DNA of 13,257 nt from the NCBI GenBank assembly GCA_004009845.1, contig RMBW01000315.1, positions 1-13,257 of the forward strand, given 5' to 3'. Shown in pieces: positions 1 through 10,985 of the stretch. The notes below the pieces were generated by a model that saw only the letters and a list, made by a program, of their open reading frames with translations, searched no databases and was not told the DNA's origin. Every line of letters begins with the position of its first letter. Positions within the stretch are counted from its first letter, which is position 1. Position numbers and translations under genes: made by a program. Source of the stretch: Davidsoniella eucalypti. Its lineage: Eukaryota; Ascomycota; Sordariomycetes; Microascales; Ceratocystidaceae.

Positions 1-2243
1 ATGACAGTTGACGTAGGTATATATACCCTTTCTAGTCTTCACTTTTTAAGATTCATCTTGGATATACAGCACGTAGTCGCACAACAACAAATCGTCCAAA
101 CAAATCAACAGAGGGGTATACGAACGGTCATTCAAGCGCATATCGTCCCCTTGTTGATTTCTATAGCAAATCAGCCGCCAAACAACGATAGATAAATGGC
201 CCACGCCAATTCAGAGTTCGCGGTATCAAGAAAGAGAGAATCCTCAGAAAGCCTAGCCAACCACCCCAAAATCGATGGCAGCGAATCCCAGATCCGTCTC
301 GAATATATGACGTTGCCACCGTATGTCCGTATCGGCATACAATGCATTCTCACACTATAGCTATCAAGCTACGTCATTCCTGCCGTTACTTTATCCTACG
401 GCTCGTCCTTCTTGGGTTTATGCGAGTGTTCACATGGCAGGCACTGGGAGTCAGACCGCCCAAAGGAGCAATTAGGCATTCTACGATTGCTAGCACTAAT
501 GAAAAAGATTATATACCATTGATGGTGTCTATAAAGAAGACGTCTGGCTATACTTGTAGTTGTGCGGGGACGGTCAGAGCTCTTTTGCAGTACATCATTT
601 TCAGCAGTTGGTGCTTTTATTATAGGCTCCAGAGCTGAAAAGAGCGCATGCCAGACACGAAAACATATCTGTTCAGCTTTAGAAGCTAGCCAATATTGTC
701 TAGTCTTGATTTTCCCGGTTATAGATACTGTTGAGTTGATAGAGTTATTAGGGGTCTAGAGATATACCATCCTATTGGATGAAGCCCCGACTTTGGCTTC
801 ACCATGTTTCATTTTTTACGGTTATTTTCCTACAGTACACAATTTTACGACAAGATAGTTGATACTTGTACAAAATCATTGTTTGTTACCACGAATCATA
901 GTGTTAGTGCTAGTGCGTTGGGCGAGAATACCCTTGTGCTGATGAGACAGCTATGGTTTAGACAAGTTTATGCACAATATAGTAGACATAATTATAGTTA
1001 AAGAGCAGTATGCCAATCCAATGAGATGAAAACAACCCGATAAATGGGCTATTACCTTTTCGGAAGTTACTCACCGCGCTACGACGCGTCGAAAAGGGAC
1101 CGTGCGTCCCAGTTCGGTATGGTCCACTTTTATATTGACCTTTCCATAACGCCTTTGTGAACACACATGATAGCGGCCAAGATATTGGGCATAAATATCA
1201 TTTTGGGGGATTTCGACACAGGTATATATGTTGCATTGGTTACAATATCATGAATGCATAGTTGTATAACAGTATATGGACTTTCCTGTGGCATATGAAG
1301 CCGCAAAGTGGAGTTTGATTGATCGAATGTCGTTGTCGTTTTGGCGGCTGATACAAACTTTTGCCTCAGTGGCTAGTTCTGTTTTTTTCTCTCTTCTTTT
1401 TTGTTAGATCCACCGGAAGACAGTCTGACATCCGGGAACACCTCTCCATGCAGAATTGTGATATTGACGCTAAGCCATAATAGTCCAGTTCCGCCAGGCA
1501 GTTCGTCTGACTGCTCAAACGTCTTATTTGAATGCATATGCCTAAATACAAGACACAAGCAGAGAGAGGGGGGGAATATCCAGAGAGACTGCTGCGAAAA
1601 TGCAAAGCATTGGCTTTCAACCTGCCTTAAGCCGCCAACAGTGTCGTGTAAGACATAATGGGACGATGTTTCTCGGGACACAACTTGTGAACAACCTCTT
1701 GTTTTTTTTTGTTTTTTCGACTTCAGCCACTGTATTTATTGCATTCCAGACAGAATCATCGTCATTCCCTGCGGCGGCTGACGGTTCTCTGCCTGCCTCC
1801 CTTTTTTTCTCCATGATATCACGAAGGGAACATTGTTTACAAGATGCCCTAATCGGCTACGATGTCACAATGTAATTCTCGTTACCCTAACCCTACCACT
1901 AAAAAAGAAAATTGAACTACATTCTAGTACATTATGTCTAGGGATCCTTAACTTCAGGATGAAACTGTGACAACTAGTTGGCCCAGGCACCGCTGATGCT
2001 CTGCCCCTGTATTTTTCATCCCATATATTGTTCAGTAATTCTTGACATTGGTAACAACGAAACGAACATCAACACCTATGACAAGACGTTTGCTTTTATA
2101 GCTGTTGTTTCCGCTCAAGCTTGCCAGCAGTTACTTGCGACGATGATATGATCATTGAGGCGTCCCTTCCTACTAGAGATCCAAGATTGAAAACATATAT
2201 GTACTCAGTTGAAGAAAATGCGTTGTTCATATCACGGCTAGTC

Positions 2244-2269
2244 AGTCATATTAAAAGAATAATATGACT
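2244..2269. repeat. Short inverted repeat, 9-base arms
   Basis: AGTCATATT (2244-2252) and AATATGACT (2261-2269) are exact inverted copies around an eight-base A-rich loop. The stem is AT-rich and weak, and there is no adjacent gene. Confidence 0.5.
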
Positions 2270-2718
2270 ATGTAGGTACGCATACTGAAACACGCTTTAG
2301 ACCAAATCCTCCAGATATGCATATTGTATGTAAGCATGAAAATGCTTTGAATGAACGTAAACAACTACAATGTAGACAAGACAACACCGTAGGAAGCCAC
2401 TAACAAATGGGGCCGATGGATACTCACGATGTACAGATACTTATGTATCCTCCCTTCCTTCCTAGCCTTTGCCTCATCCCAACTGGACCTGACATTAGTG
2501 TGGCTACTTTTGTCCATAGATCCATGTCTAGCTCGAGCTTCTGGTGTTTCGTTTGTGCATTGGGTCAGCCTTCTCCCTTTCTCCTGCAGCATAGCTTATC
2601 CAGAGGGAGAGCAAAAAAGCTGCTTAATTGCACTAGTTGGAATGGCATAAATATAAGCTGTGAAAACGTCTCCATGTTTGCTCTAGAGCATTCGTACGAA
2701 ATATACTTTAACTCTAAA

Positions 2719-2751
2719 GCCCTTCATGCGCCAATATTGGCGTTCAAGGGC
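2719..2751. promoter_or_regulatory. Two-part palindrome with a perfect CArG box
   Basis: A 14-base perfect palindrome CGCCAATATTGGCG (2729-2742) is framed by a second inverted pair, GCCCTT (2719-2724) and AAGGGC (2746-2751). Its core CCAATATTGG fits CC(A/T)6GG, the site of SRF-type MADS factors, and also holds back-to-back CCAAT motifs. No gene lies nearby to receive the signal, so its role is open. Confidence 0.3.
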
Positions 2752-3414
2752 ATTCATGGTGTCACATTGCATGTGATGATGCAGATGTGATACGCTTCAC
2801 TAGATGCAGGTGTTGAAGTCCGGCGATTGTGCACATTTTAGTACAGAGTGCATTGCACGAAATGGGCGAGCCGTTCATGTGTCTGTTTTATGCAGTCTTA
2901 CTAAGCCATATGTTCGATGCTGTGATAACAACAAGAGTAGTGTCAAGGTTCAACTATTCAGATCCGTTGAATCGAGCCTATCTAGGGTTTGAGTAGTGAT
3001 AAGCGCAGATACGTGAAAAAAGTGATAGATGCCCATGTTAGTGGGTGCTCAGCCTCAAATGGCCCCTTTTTATTGTTAAATTTGGACGTGCCACCATTAC
3101 TGGAGCTGCTAACGAGCCTGCTACTGGAATTCACGTGAGTATTAAAATATTCCTTCTATACATGTAGTCGTCAAATGGTGGCGCCGAGGTGGTAGTGATA
3201 GATTTCAATGTTGGACACATCTATCTTGGACTATCAAGCTGGGCTGTGGAAAATGGAAAGAAAACAGGGGAGCATATATGTATTGCTCACTGCCTGGAAT
3301 GCTATTTTATGTATCATTCTAGGGCACTAATGAAGTACAAGGATTCTCCAGGTAGCTAATTGAGCTCATTAATCGAAAATTATGCTATATACAACTACAA
3401 ATATAAGCACACAT

Positions 3415-3436
3415 GTATGTACAGACATGTACATAC
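3415..3436. repeat. Short hairpin, 9-base arms and 4-base loop
   Basis: GTATGTACA (3415-3423) and TGTACATAC (3428-3436) are exact inverted copies around GACA. The region is rich in TACATA-type words, so chance is a fair explanation. Confidence 0.5.
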
Positions 3437-4671
3437 TTATATATATCCAGCCTTGATAAGGCACATTCATATAAAACCGGAAATCTGAGACTACAGGTAC
3501 CATGACATCTATTGATAAGCTGAGCGAAGGGATATCCGTCGAATAACAAGGCGGATTGTTTGTGGTATATTTGTATCTCTTTATCGTTATATTCAACAAG
3601 AACATGAATGGCAGGACCGACCACTACTTGTTCGATAGGTTACTACGGCTTTGCGTTTATTTTTGGGTCTCTGGACATGGTCATGAGAGGAGACGCCACA
3701 ATTATCACCAACGTGAAATGAGATAATGAGGCGATCAGAAGCGATTGCAAGGTGTCTAGAATATACATATCCATGCTGTATAACACAGTGTTTCTGAACA
3801 GCACTATAAATGGCACGAACTGATTGTACCTTCCTGATATCGACTATAGTGTAAGTTTACGAGATATAAATATAAATTGAGGAAGTATGTTTAACTACAG
3901 CCCGCGAGATATTCATGCTGTTCTGTTAACCTTCAAGCTGGCCTACGGACGTAGCTTCAAGGACAAACTGGAAATCTGTGACGCTTCTTGTGTGCCACTG
4001 TCGAGTTATACGAAAGTACCACTTCTATAGAACCGATCGAAGACTGGAGATGAGATAACAAGGCTACAGGTGGCGGCTAGAGAACGAGATGATTTCTTTA
4101 CGGATGACCTGAGATATATATGTACCAAGAACCATATCCGTGCCTCTTAGGGCCTATAATATCATTGTACCATCGATGTGAACTTGGGTTAGCCACGTTG
4201 CCCATTCGAATAGAACCTTGAGCTCTGCAAGTTCCCCAAGCTGGGGCATGTTGTCCCTATTCTCGCTTGTCGCTGATAACGTGCATTGTACCGCTGTATC
4301 AGTCATCGTGGAAGCCCTCTACACGTAGGCTGTGAAACGGAGAAAAGACCTGGCCAGCGTTCACGTTGTTGGATACTTTCTGTTCAATCGATGGAATCAA
4401 GTCCAAGACTGGTAATGGTTGGATGTACCAACGTAGGCTTCCCAGTGTTATTTTGCTAGATTGACATATTGTTCATCTATAGTTCCCTTGGAAGCAAGCG
4501 TCTAGAAATGTATCAACTACGTATGTCTGCAAGTTGGTCTATGTGATATTCGCGAGCCGGGTTTTGAGGGACGGTAGATGGCTTGCATATCCCTGAGACC
4601 TCATATAATGGCTAATAGTTTGAAGTCTAACAGTACTGGCTAGTAGCCACGAGAAATGGCTGTATGTGTAC

Positions 4672-4704
4672 ATATGTTTATATTGCTGGTGGTTATATAC
4701 ATAT
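4672..4704. repeat. Imperfect AT-rich inverted repeat, 11-base arms
   Basis: ATATGTTTATA (4672-4682) pairs with TATATACATAT (4694-4704) at 10 of 11 positions around an 11-base loop. It is AT-rich and not linked to a gene; probably incidental. Confidence 0.4.
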
Positions 4705-5338
4705 TTTGAAAAGACCTGGTTTATTCGTGTAAGCCATCGATAGTTTTATAATATTATCCCATGAATATATCCCGGCTGTTCTTCGTCCCTTTTTGAGAGT
4801 ATCTGAATAGAATCGAGAACCAACTTGGTTGGTACAAGGAGATAGGGGAGCTATGAAGAGAGCATTAGAGGGATTCTATTGCGCCTGCCGTCGTTTTTGA
4901 TCATATTATTGGCTGTTTGCTTAGTTGAGTTGAAACTCGAAACAAGTTGCTGTCTAGCGACGATCTCTGAGATGTCAAGGCTCAAAACAATACATAGCTT
5001 CTGCTTCTCTTTGAGTAAGCTCAAACCAAAAAGAACAATGAAAGTGCCCTTCTGACAACGGCCGTCGAGGCACTACTCCAACATCTCATTTAAATACGGA
5101 TCATGCTGGTACCGGGGCCTTAAACCGTGCAACCGTTCGCGGATGCCACCTTGACCCGGCTACTTGCAATATTCCATACTCTGCATGAAGCAAGCTATAG
5201 TGCGTACATTCCGTAGAACTCATCCGTTTCCGGAATATCATAGGGTTGTAGTCTCAGATGTACACCGTGTAATCTCAAGGCCGATATATTTGCGTACGGT
5301 TGAGTATTGATATGTAATAATTTCAAGATTTCTCCCCC

Positions 5339-6160
5339 ATATATGAGTTGTGTTTTTTCTTCTTCGTGCTTCATTATTATTTGTATATATGCCAACTATC
5401 AACGAGCATCTTTTCATACCAACGATCTATACTACTGCTATATTTTATTCCATATGTATTTCTAGTGCTGAGAAACCTCTTCAACTCCCACTTTTACTTG
5501 CTACTTTGCTCTACCTTTTTTTTTAACTGGGAAATATGCTTTGGATATCACCGTTCCTCACAGACCTTTTTCTTTGCCCTACCGTTTTTCTGTCCTGCAC
5601 GGCCCACCGACTGGTAAATTAGCTTCTATTCGTTCGTTTCTGCCCATCTTATCATTTCTTGGTCTTGCTGACTGTTGGTATGTATCTTTGCTGACTAATC
5701 CAACATTTCATCCGTCTTCCTGTACTTCCTAGGACCCATTACTGGAAATGATGCTTCAATAATCGAGAGAGTAACCACAACTTGAGCTCTCTTTCTCGTC
5801 TATCATGATCTTTCGAAATAACTTGGCACTTCAAGTAAAAAAGGATGAAAATGGCAACGTAATATTTGTATGTTGAAAGCCCGAACTCTTCCATTGTTCG
5901 TTTCCCGTTGCTTCCTTCGTCCCCACGCCCGAAAGTCCAAGCATTCATCCTGTTCGTTGTTCGTCATAGCGTTTCTTCTTGGTTTTTTCTTCCTGGCTGG
6001 ACTGTTTCCTGCTTCTTGTCTCTAGTCATGTAGATAACTTGCATGGTAATTCATTATTACTAGTACTGCATGATAATAGCCGCCCTTCCCTCTTCTTGAA
6101 ACACCCGCTGATTGGTTTCAAGACATCCCAAACTACCCATGTGCTCAGTTAGTGTTTAGT
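5339..6160 (+). promoter_or_regulatory. Pyrimidine-rich, promoter-like tract without a plus-strand gene behind it
   Basis: The plus strand is rich in T and C from about 5345 to 6030, with repeated CTT and TTC words (for example GTTTCTTCTTGGTTTTTTC near 5970), and an ATTGG (inverse CCAAT) near 6114. This resembles a fungal promoter and 5' leader. Every plus-strand ATG from 6025 to 6220 meets a stop within about 27 codons. The frame from 6163 to 6492 is open for about 110 codons but has no ATG near its start. MED1 ends at 6509 on the other strand, so any transcript starting here would run antisense into its 3' end. Confidence 0.3.
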
Positions 6161-6508
6161 GAACGGAGAGAAGATGCCTTAGCTCCTCATCACGGGAACC
6201 CCGCGCTGATGGCTCTTGTAATCCGCCTAAGCTCCCCCCTTCATCCCAGGCCGTCATTCCAGTGGTTGTTACATCTAATTTTCCCCAACTGAGAGACCAG
6301 TATATGATACCCGACCTCCACTACGATATGATACAAAAGGCAGCCCTGATAACCAGGCTATCAAAGGTTCACGAGAATTACCGTCTAAACTATGAATGTG
6401 GACAAAACACCAATAAGATGTGTAACTATATACCAGAGTGGCCCTTTAACAGTATCACTACCGCTGCTATTACTAGTTTTATGAATATATGATGACGGAG
6501 GATCTTTT

Positions 6509-8721
6509 TCAGATATGACTCCAATCCATCCTTGTACGCAGCCATTCGCACCAAGTACACAGATCCTCCATGACCATAAGGACTCTGCCTAACCGCTGGG
6601 GATCATGGCCAGCAGCCAAAGCCTCTGGTGGGAATACGTTTTGTGAAACAATATAAATCTCAGCGTTGAGCCTGATTTCTATCATGACCATTCCAAGCCT
6701 CATATTCTTGGCCTTATGCTTAGGATCAGATTCCTCGATGTCCATAGCATCTGAGATGTCTGTTGTAGGCAGGCCTGTTGTTCCGAGAGCAAAGGAAACT
6801 TGAAGACGCGGCATAGGATGGTTGATAAGTGTAACACTTACATTCCTTCTGGGTTTCTGAGCAAGTGAGGATGCCGTAGAAGGGGCATCATTTGAAAGCT
6901 TCTTGACTGAGGTAGGAGAAGGCTCGGAGTTTTCAATATCGATGTTTTCTACCATGTCAATGAATCTCTGCTTGTACGTCAGTGCCTCTAAAACACCGCT
7001 AAAGCGAAGTTCCTCGCCGTTTTCCTTTCCTAATGGCTGCTTAGTGGCTTGCAAAGGGTAGGTATTGCGCAAGAGTGTTGATAAGAAGGTGTACTGTCTT
7101 AAGAATGGTAGAATCTCAATGAGTTGGGAGGGATGAGAGAATGGTATTTCTTCTAGTGTGTGCCCATACACCGGCTTATGTATGAATAATGAAACATCAC
7201 AGTAAGAAACCTCGCATGTTTTATCAAGACCAACCGTACGGATCTTGCGCTGTCCACTGATCTTGCGAGGCTCACTTGGGTCAGATTCGCTGTCTTGGGG
7301 AGCAGCAAAAAAGAGACCATCAAAGGTTGTGGGTTCAGCGTGGGTTTCCATAGGGGCTTGACCAGTAACTTGTAGGACTTGCATGTACGCTACATGTGTC
7401 AAGACGACAGGTGGATCGAGCATGGCTTTGAAAACTACCTCCGGATATTTGGGCCCGGTACTCAAGGGGATTTGGCCATCTTTGGGGGGTTCTTCGGGTA
7501 GAATGGTGTTTTCAGGATGTAGCCAGTCCAACACAACACCGGACGGCCCGTGAAGTGCTTCACCGGATAAGATGTCTGATTTGACGATAGCCGGTGATAT
7601 CCAATTGTGCGATACACGAGCAAGAGCAAAAGGCATCACTCCAACCGGGGCAGCCCCGCAAGTGATCAGGAGAGACCATACAAGTTCAGACTCTTCGACG
7701 ATACGTGACACTTCTTCCTTGACTGGGACAAGTCTCCTTTCTTTCCAGTACTGTAGACTGAGCCCAAAAGTGTTGCGAGCATGCATAACGGGGTGGCCAT
7801 GTTTGAGACACATGACAGTATTGAAGACAGTCTCCTCTGATGCACCAAGGACTTGTTGCTCTTCGCGAGTTTTTTGAATTTCCCATTGATGCACCTTCTC
7901 TAGCGACGATGCTATACCAACTAGGGCCTCATGACAATCCATGGCTGGGAGTGTGCTTAGTTTATCGAGGGTTCTTAGCCGTTCAAGGTTGGCTGCAAAC
8001 TTTTCGAGCGTTTTTGTGAGAGGGCTTTGGTAAGGCTCTAGTTGTAGATCGCGGAGCAGAATGGCGTTGGCCCGGTCGAGGTATTGGTTTACGATGTCCG
8101 CGCCATTGAGCGAGAGAGATACACTCTGCACAACGTCATTCTCGAAGTATATATCAAGGCCAAAATTATTGCCCGCAATGAACAGTGGCGCATTTGGTAT
8201 ATTGTCGATGTATGGATTGAGTCCTAACCTGTGGGCTAAACGTTCGACACCGGCGCGGCTAACGAGGCCCTTTTTGGTCTGTGGTATAAAGGATTAATAT
8301 GAAGGTATACTAGTAAAGATAGAGGCATTTTCAACCTTACACTTAGTATCTCTATAATGGCATCGAGTCGTCTGGCCTTTTCATCCTCCGTATTCAATAC
8401 ACCCAGGTTAAGGCCGCTAACACTGACTTGGTCTAGGCCTAAGTCCAAGCTACCACTCATCCCAAGATTGCTCATTGCAACAACGGCAGATGGGCTATCA
8501 AACGAAAAGGCACCACTTTGCGAAGGGCCTGGAAGGCCACCGACATTAGCTGGTGATTTTTTGGTATTCTGTGGCGATGACCGAGAACCTCGAGGCGAAA
8601 ACGTAGTTCCGGGATGCATGTGAGAGAACGGTGTTGAGACTGGTGGGGTGGCAGCTGCAATCTGAGGCGTTCGACCCTGCTGAGAACCAATTGCATGCTT
8701 CCCTGGAGTCGGAGTCGCCAT
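6509..8721 (-). CDS. MED1: Mediator complex subunit 1 (MED1), fungal type, two exons
   Basis: MED1 belongs to the middle module of Mediator, the nuclear coactivator that connects DNA-bound activators to RNA polymerase II. Exons are 8721-8341 and 8278-6509; splicing gives an uninterrupted 716-residue protein, about the usual size for filamentous ascomycetes. Residues 1-75 are a Ser/Pro/Thr-rich disordered leader (begins MATPTPGKHA). The Med1 domain starts near 115 with ARRLDAIIEILS and continues after the intron with GLVSRAGVERLAHRLGL (131-147), the pattern I associate with fungal MED1. Other family-like segments are YWKERRLVP (304-312), the block PEVVFKAMLDPPVVLTHV near 406-423, and LPFLRQYTFLSTLL (517-530). 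A Ser-rich linker (about 575-607) leads to a C-terminal module (608-716) ending in DWSHI. The start lies in a good context (GCCATGG). Exon 2 contains no in-frame stop. The identification rests on recalled family patterns, not on a search. Confidence 0.9.
8279..8340 (-). other. MED1 intron, 62 bases, GT-AG
   Basis: The donor is GTAAGG after codon 127 (AGT) and the acceptor is CCACAG, so this is a phase 0 intron. If it is read through, the frame continues for 34 unrelated residues and then stops near 8236. Removing it joins ...IIEILS directly to TKKGLVSRAG..., which restores the Med1 domain. The length is typical for a filamentous ascomycete. The branch point is not strong; ATTAATCC, about 13 bases before the acceptor, is the best candidate. 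Confidence 0.88.
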
Positions 8722-9060
8722 GGCCGCGGTATGTAGCAGAGTCTATATCTTTAGATAGCGACCGGAGCGATTGCTTCGATGTTTTGTTTGGGGTTTTCTG
8801 AGTATCCTAGGAGGGCGGCCGATGAAAGAAGATGTCGAGGGACGAGATGTCGCGTATCAAGAATTTTCTATGGTACGGATATAATCATGTTAAAAGAAGA
8901 GAGGAAGGGCGATTTGAATCTATGAAATTAAGGCTAGAGAAAAGAAAAATAGAATTCATACATTGGGATGGATGACGTCTTTGTCGCAAAGTAAAAAGTG
9001 ACGATCAAGTTGGTTGAAGATCTTGGTTTCCATCTCCTAACCCATATACACGTGATGATA
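8722..9060 (-). promoter_or_regulatory. Probable MED1 promoter and 5' leader
   Basis: Read on the minus strand, the bases just upstream of the MED1 start are rich in pyrimidines (for example around 8800-8835 and 8890-8950), as is common near fungal transcription starts. Three candidate sites stand out: an inverse CCAAT (ATTGG on plus, 8962-8966), a CRE-like TGACGTC (8973-8979) seven bases away, and a CACGTG E-box (9049-9054). The CCAAT and CRE-like sites lie about 240-260 bases upstream of the ATG, a plausible promoter distance. The CCAAT complex, bZIP and bHLH factors are known to bind such motifs; use here is inferred. Confidence 0.45.
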
Positions 9061-10260
9061 TTATAACCCTAAGAATGCTATGTATGGAAAAAAAATTAAT
9101 TCATTTTTATCATGGAAATGGCGTATTGAACTTAATTTAGCTTGTTTGTGAAGTGGTGTAAGTGCTGTCAAGTCAAACTAGTGCCCAAAAAGAAGTCATT
9201 TATTTAGTTTTCTTTAATATCTACATACTATATTATTTTATAGTAATATAATGACATACTCCGGATGGATATTGTCGACAGATGTTATCTTCTCACTCAT
9301 TTTCAGGCGGGTAGAAATTGCAGGTAAGTGTAGATTTAAGCATCTCTCATGGGTTTTGAGAGCCCGACTTAAAGACCAGGAGAACCCACCAAGGACATCC
9401 TCGAAGATCACGTATTACCCAATTCCAGAGGGATGAATGCTCGAATTGAATTGATTGCCACAACAGTCCTGTTGTTAGCCACTTCTCGTAGGAGGCTACA
9501 TGACCCGAGACCTTCACAGAGCTTGACACCACCACAGAATCACAAATGTAGTAGACTACCTACTGGAGAGGGCTTGGCAGTGATGATAGATCATAGGTGA
9601 TGAAAGAGAGTTTGAATACTTACTATAAGATGTTTTGAACACTGCTAGATAAGTGGCTGCTAGATGTGTTAATTGTCCAGATGGTATGAGCCAACTGACC
9701 TAAAAGCTGTTATTGATGAGGAGGCTAAGAAAAAGAAGTCTCTTACATGGGTAGAATGAACGCCTTTTTATAGAAAAAAATATTGTATGGGCTAGGAAAA
9801 GTCTTAGAACTTGAAGTCTTGAGAACCAATAAAGTTGCAAGTTGTGAAGTCCTAATAATAACTGAAGTTGAGTCTAGCTAATTATTAGTCAACATAGTGG
9901 TAGCGTCAAGTGAGAAATGATAAAGCCACGAGGATTGAAATCAGATAAATCCTTACATCTATATTAGACTTTGGTTCAAGTCTTCCTGACTTCATTATGA
10001 ACGTATGAGGTAACTTGGATGTATTGGTGAAGTTCCATTATCATCAGGACTTGACGTTTGGGCTCCGGGCTGGCTTGTTCTTTGACGTTGTTATCCATGT
10101 ATGTATGCCATTACAAAAGAACGGCGTCGCAATATTGAGGCACTTGTCTTCACTCTATACAAGCCTACTATGTCTGGTGGCTTTGTATGGAGAAGCGTAT
10201 GTCTATCATGCTATTCATAGACAGTTGACTAATCACACCAGCTGTCCAAGACCGTGGGGA

Positions 10261-10354
10261 GGTTGGCACCTAAACCTTGAGCTTGCTCGACCTATATGTC
10301 AATATCTCTTCCGATCTGAATTTTGTGAATGGTTGTCACCTGGATCTTGAGCTT
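10261..10354 (+). repeat. Imperfect 24-base direct repeat, 70-base spacing
   Basis: GGTTGGCACCTAAACCTTGA plus GCTT (10261-10284) recurs as GGTTGTCACCTGGATCTTGA plus GCTT (10331-10354), with 20 of 24 bases matching. The bases between the copies show no further unit. It may be the remnant of a tandem array. Confidence 0.5.
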
Positions 10355-10812
10355 TAGGTTACAGCATATCTTTCAACACCTTTCCTGCTTTTGAATCCTC
10401 TTGTATCTTAGTTCTTTGGATCTAACTTTGGATTTTTTGGGATGTCATTGTTTCCCTTGGTTTTCTTTACTTGTTGCTTATTCTGTTTTTCCTATCCCTT
10501 CTTGTATTCTTGAATTTAGTTTTGCTTCTATATCAAGGTTTCTTTTATGTATGTTTCAATGAAACATCTTCTATAAGCTCTCTTATATGTGATTATTCAA
10601 CGGGCGTGACCTATAGTTCCTCAGTTGGTGTTTTATGAATGCTGTTGATATTTAAGGATTGGTAGGGCTAGGGCTAGTATCTCGTCAGAGGAAACAAGGT
10701 ATACAAATGGTCATTTTAGTGGAATGTAGGACATGATTGTAGGGATTATTTGAGTTGCTAAAGAAATATTGATATTTAAGTGATACAAGCAACATCTAAA
10801 CTAGCTTTACCA

Positions 10813-10848
10813 TTCAAAGCAAAGCCAAGCCAAATTCAAAGCCATACC
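10813..10848. repeat. Small AAAGCC-rich repeat near the 3' end of the unrecognised gene
   Basis: ATTCAAAGC occurs twice about 22 bases apart, separated by AAGCCAAGCCAA-type units, with ACCATTCA on both sides. It starts about 140 bases downstream of the stop at 10986, so it may lie in or near the 3' UTR. Confidence 0.45.
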
Positions 10849-10985
10849 ATTCATCGAACTATAACATCATACCGCAACTAGGCTCTTGAGAAAAGTGTGT
10901 TGATGGTAGAAACATGAAAGTAGAAATCCGTAAGATACGATGCAGCCGACGGTATGCTCCAGAAACAACGATATCAATACGTAAA

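Larger units (their letters stand above)
1..5338. other. Long gene-poor stretch, no convincing gene
   Basis: The stretch is mostly AT-rich with dense stops. Open frames of 60-127 codons occur, but they overlap in competing frames, lack recognisable domains and often start at non-ATG codons. No tRNA box pair, rRNA segment, intact transposase or reverse transcriptase was seen. Local features are pyrimidine runs at 1376-1406 and 1695-1815, a short telomere-like CCCTAACCC (1885-1893), hairpins at 2244-2269 and 3415-3436, a CArG-type dyad at 2719-2751, and a stretch of lower stop density on both strands around 3900-4600. Confidence 0.6.
9061..10985. other. AT-rich spacer with weak repeats, no convincing gene
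   Basis: This stretch between the two minus-strand genes has many stops in all frames. One plus-strand frame (10105-10350 from its first ATG, 81 residues) is open but has no recognisable domain. The stretch holds an imperfect 24-base direct repeat (10261 and 10331), scattered GAAGTCTTGAG-like words at 9800-9870, a T-rich tract (10360-10560), a TAGGGC duplication (10663-10677) and a small AAAGCC-rich repeat at 10813-10848, where the 3' UTR of the gene at 10986 may end. It could be old transposon debris, but no coding or terminal signature proves that. Confidence 0.45.

Noticed and set aside
1001..1165. GC-richer block with GGACC/GGTCC arms that might fold as a structured RNA
   Set aside because: The arms are only five bases with a long loop, and it does not match tRNA, 5S rRNA or spliceosomal RNA features I know.
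1366..1875. Overlapping open frames of 65-102 codons on both strands
   Set aside because: Four or more frames are open at once over pyrimidine and purine runs, with no domain; composition explains them.
2941..2955. GGTTCAACTA, like a tRNA B box
   Set aside because: No A box at the right distance and no cloverleaf arms.
3071..3260. Exon-like stretch (GRATITGAANEPATGIHV) followed by a GTGAGT donor and a TAG acceptor 33 bases later, then NGGAEVVVIDFNVGHIYLGL
   Set aside because: There is no ATG, an in-frame TAG precedes it, the intron would be only 33 bases, and no family is recognisable. It is likely chance in a locally GC-richer stretch.
5348..5617. 89-codon hydrophobic plus-strand frame rich in Phe, Leu and Tyr
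   Set aside because: It is what a pyrimidine-rich tract translates to in any frame; an overlapping frame (5541-5732) is also open.
7572..7877. 101-codon plus-strand frame opposite MED1, and the other short frames inside 7660-8720
   Set aside because: They are shadows of the conserved MED1 coding sequence.
9682..9692. TGGTATGAGCC, which resembles the copia-type primer binding site TGGTATCAGAGCC
   Set aside because: It lacks two bases, no LTR pair or gag/pol frame is visible around it, and an 11-base likeness is weak.
10015..10350. 111-codon open frame on the plus strand
   Set aside because: The frame has no ATG until 10105, no domain is visible, and the surrounding DNA is degenerate spacer.
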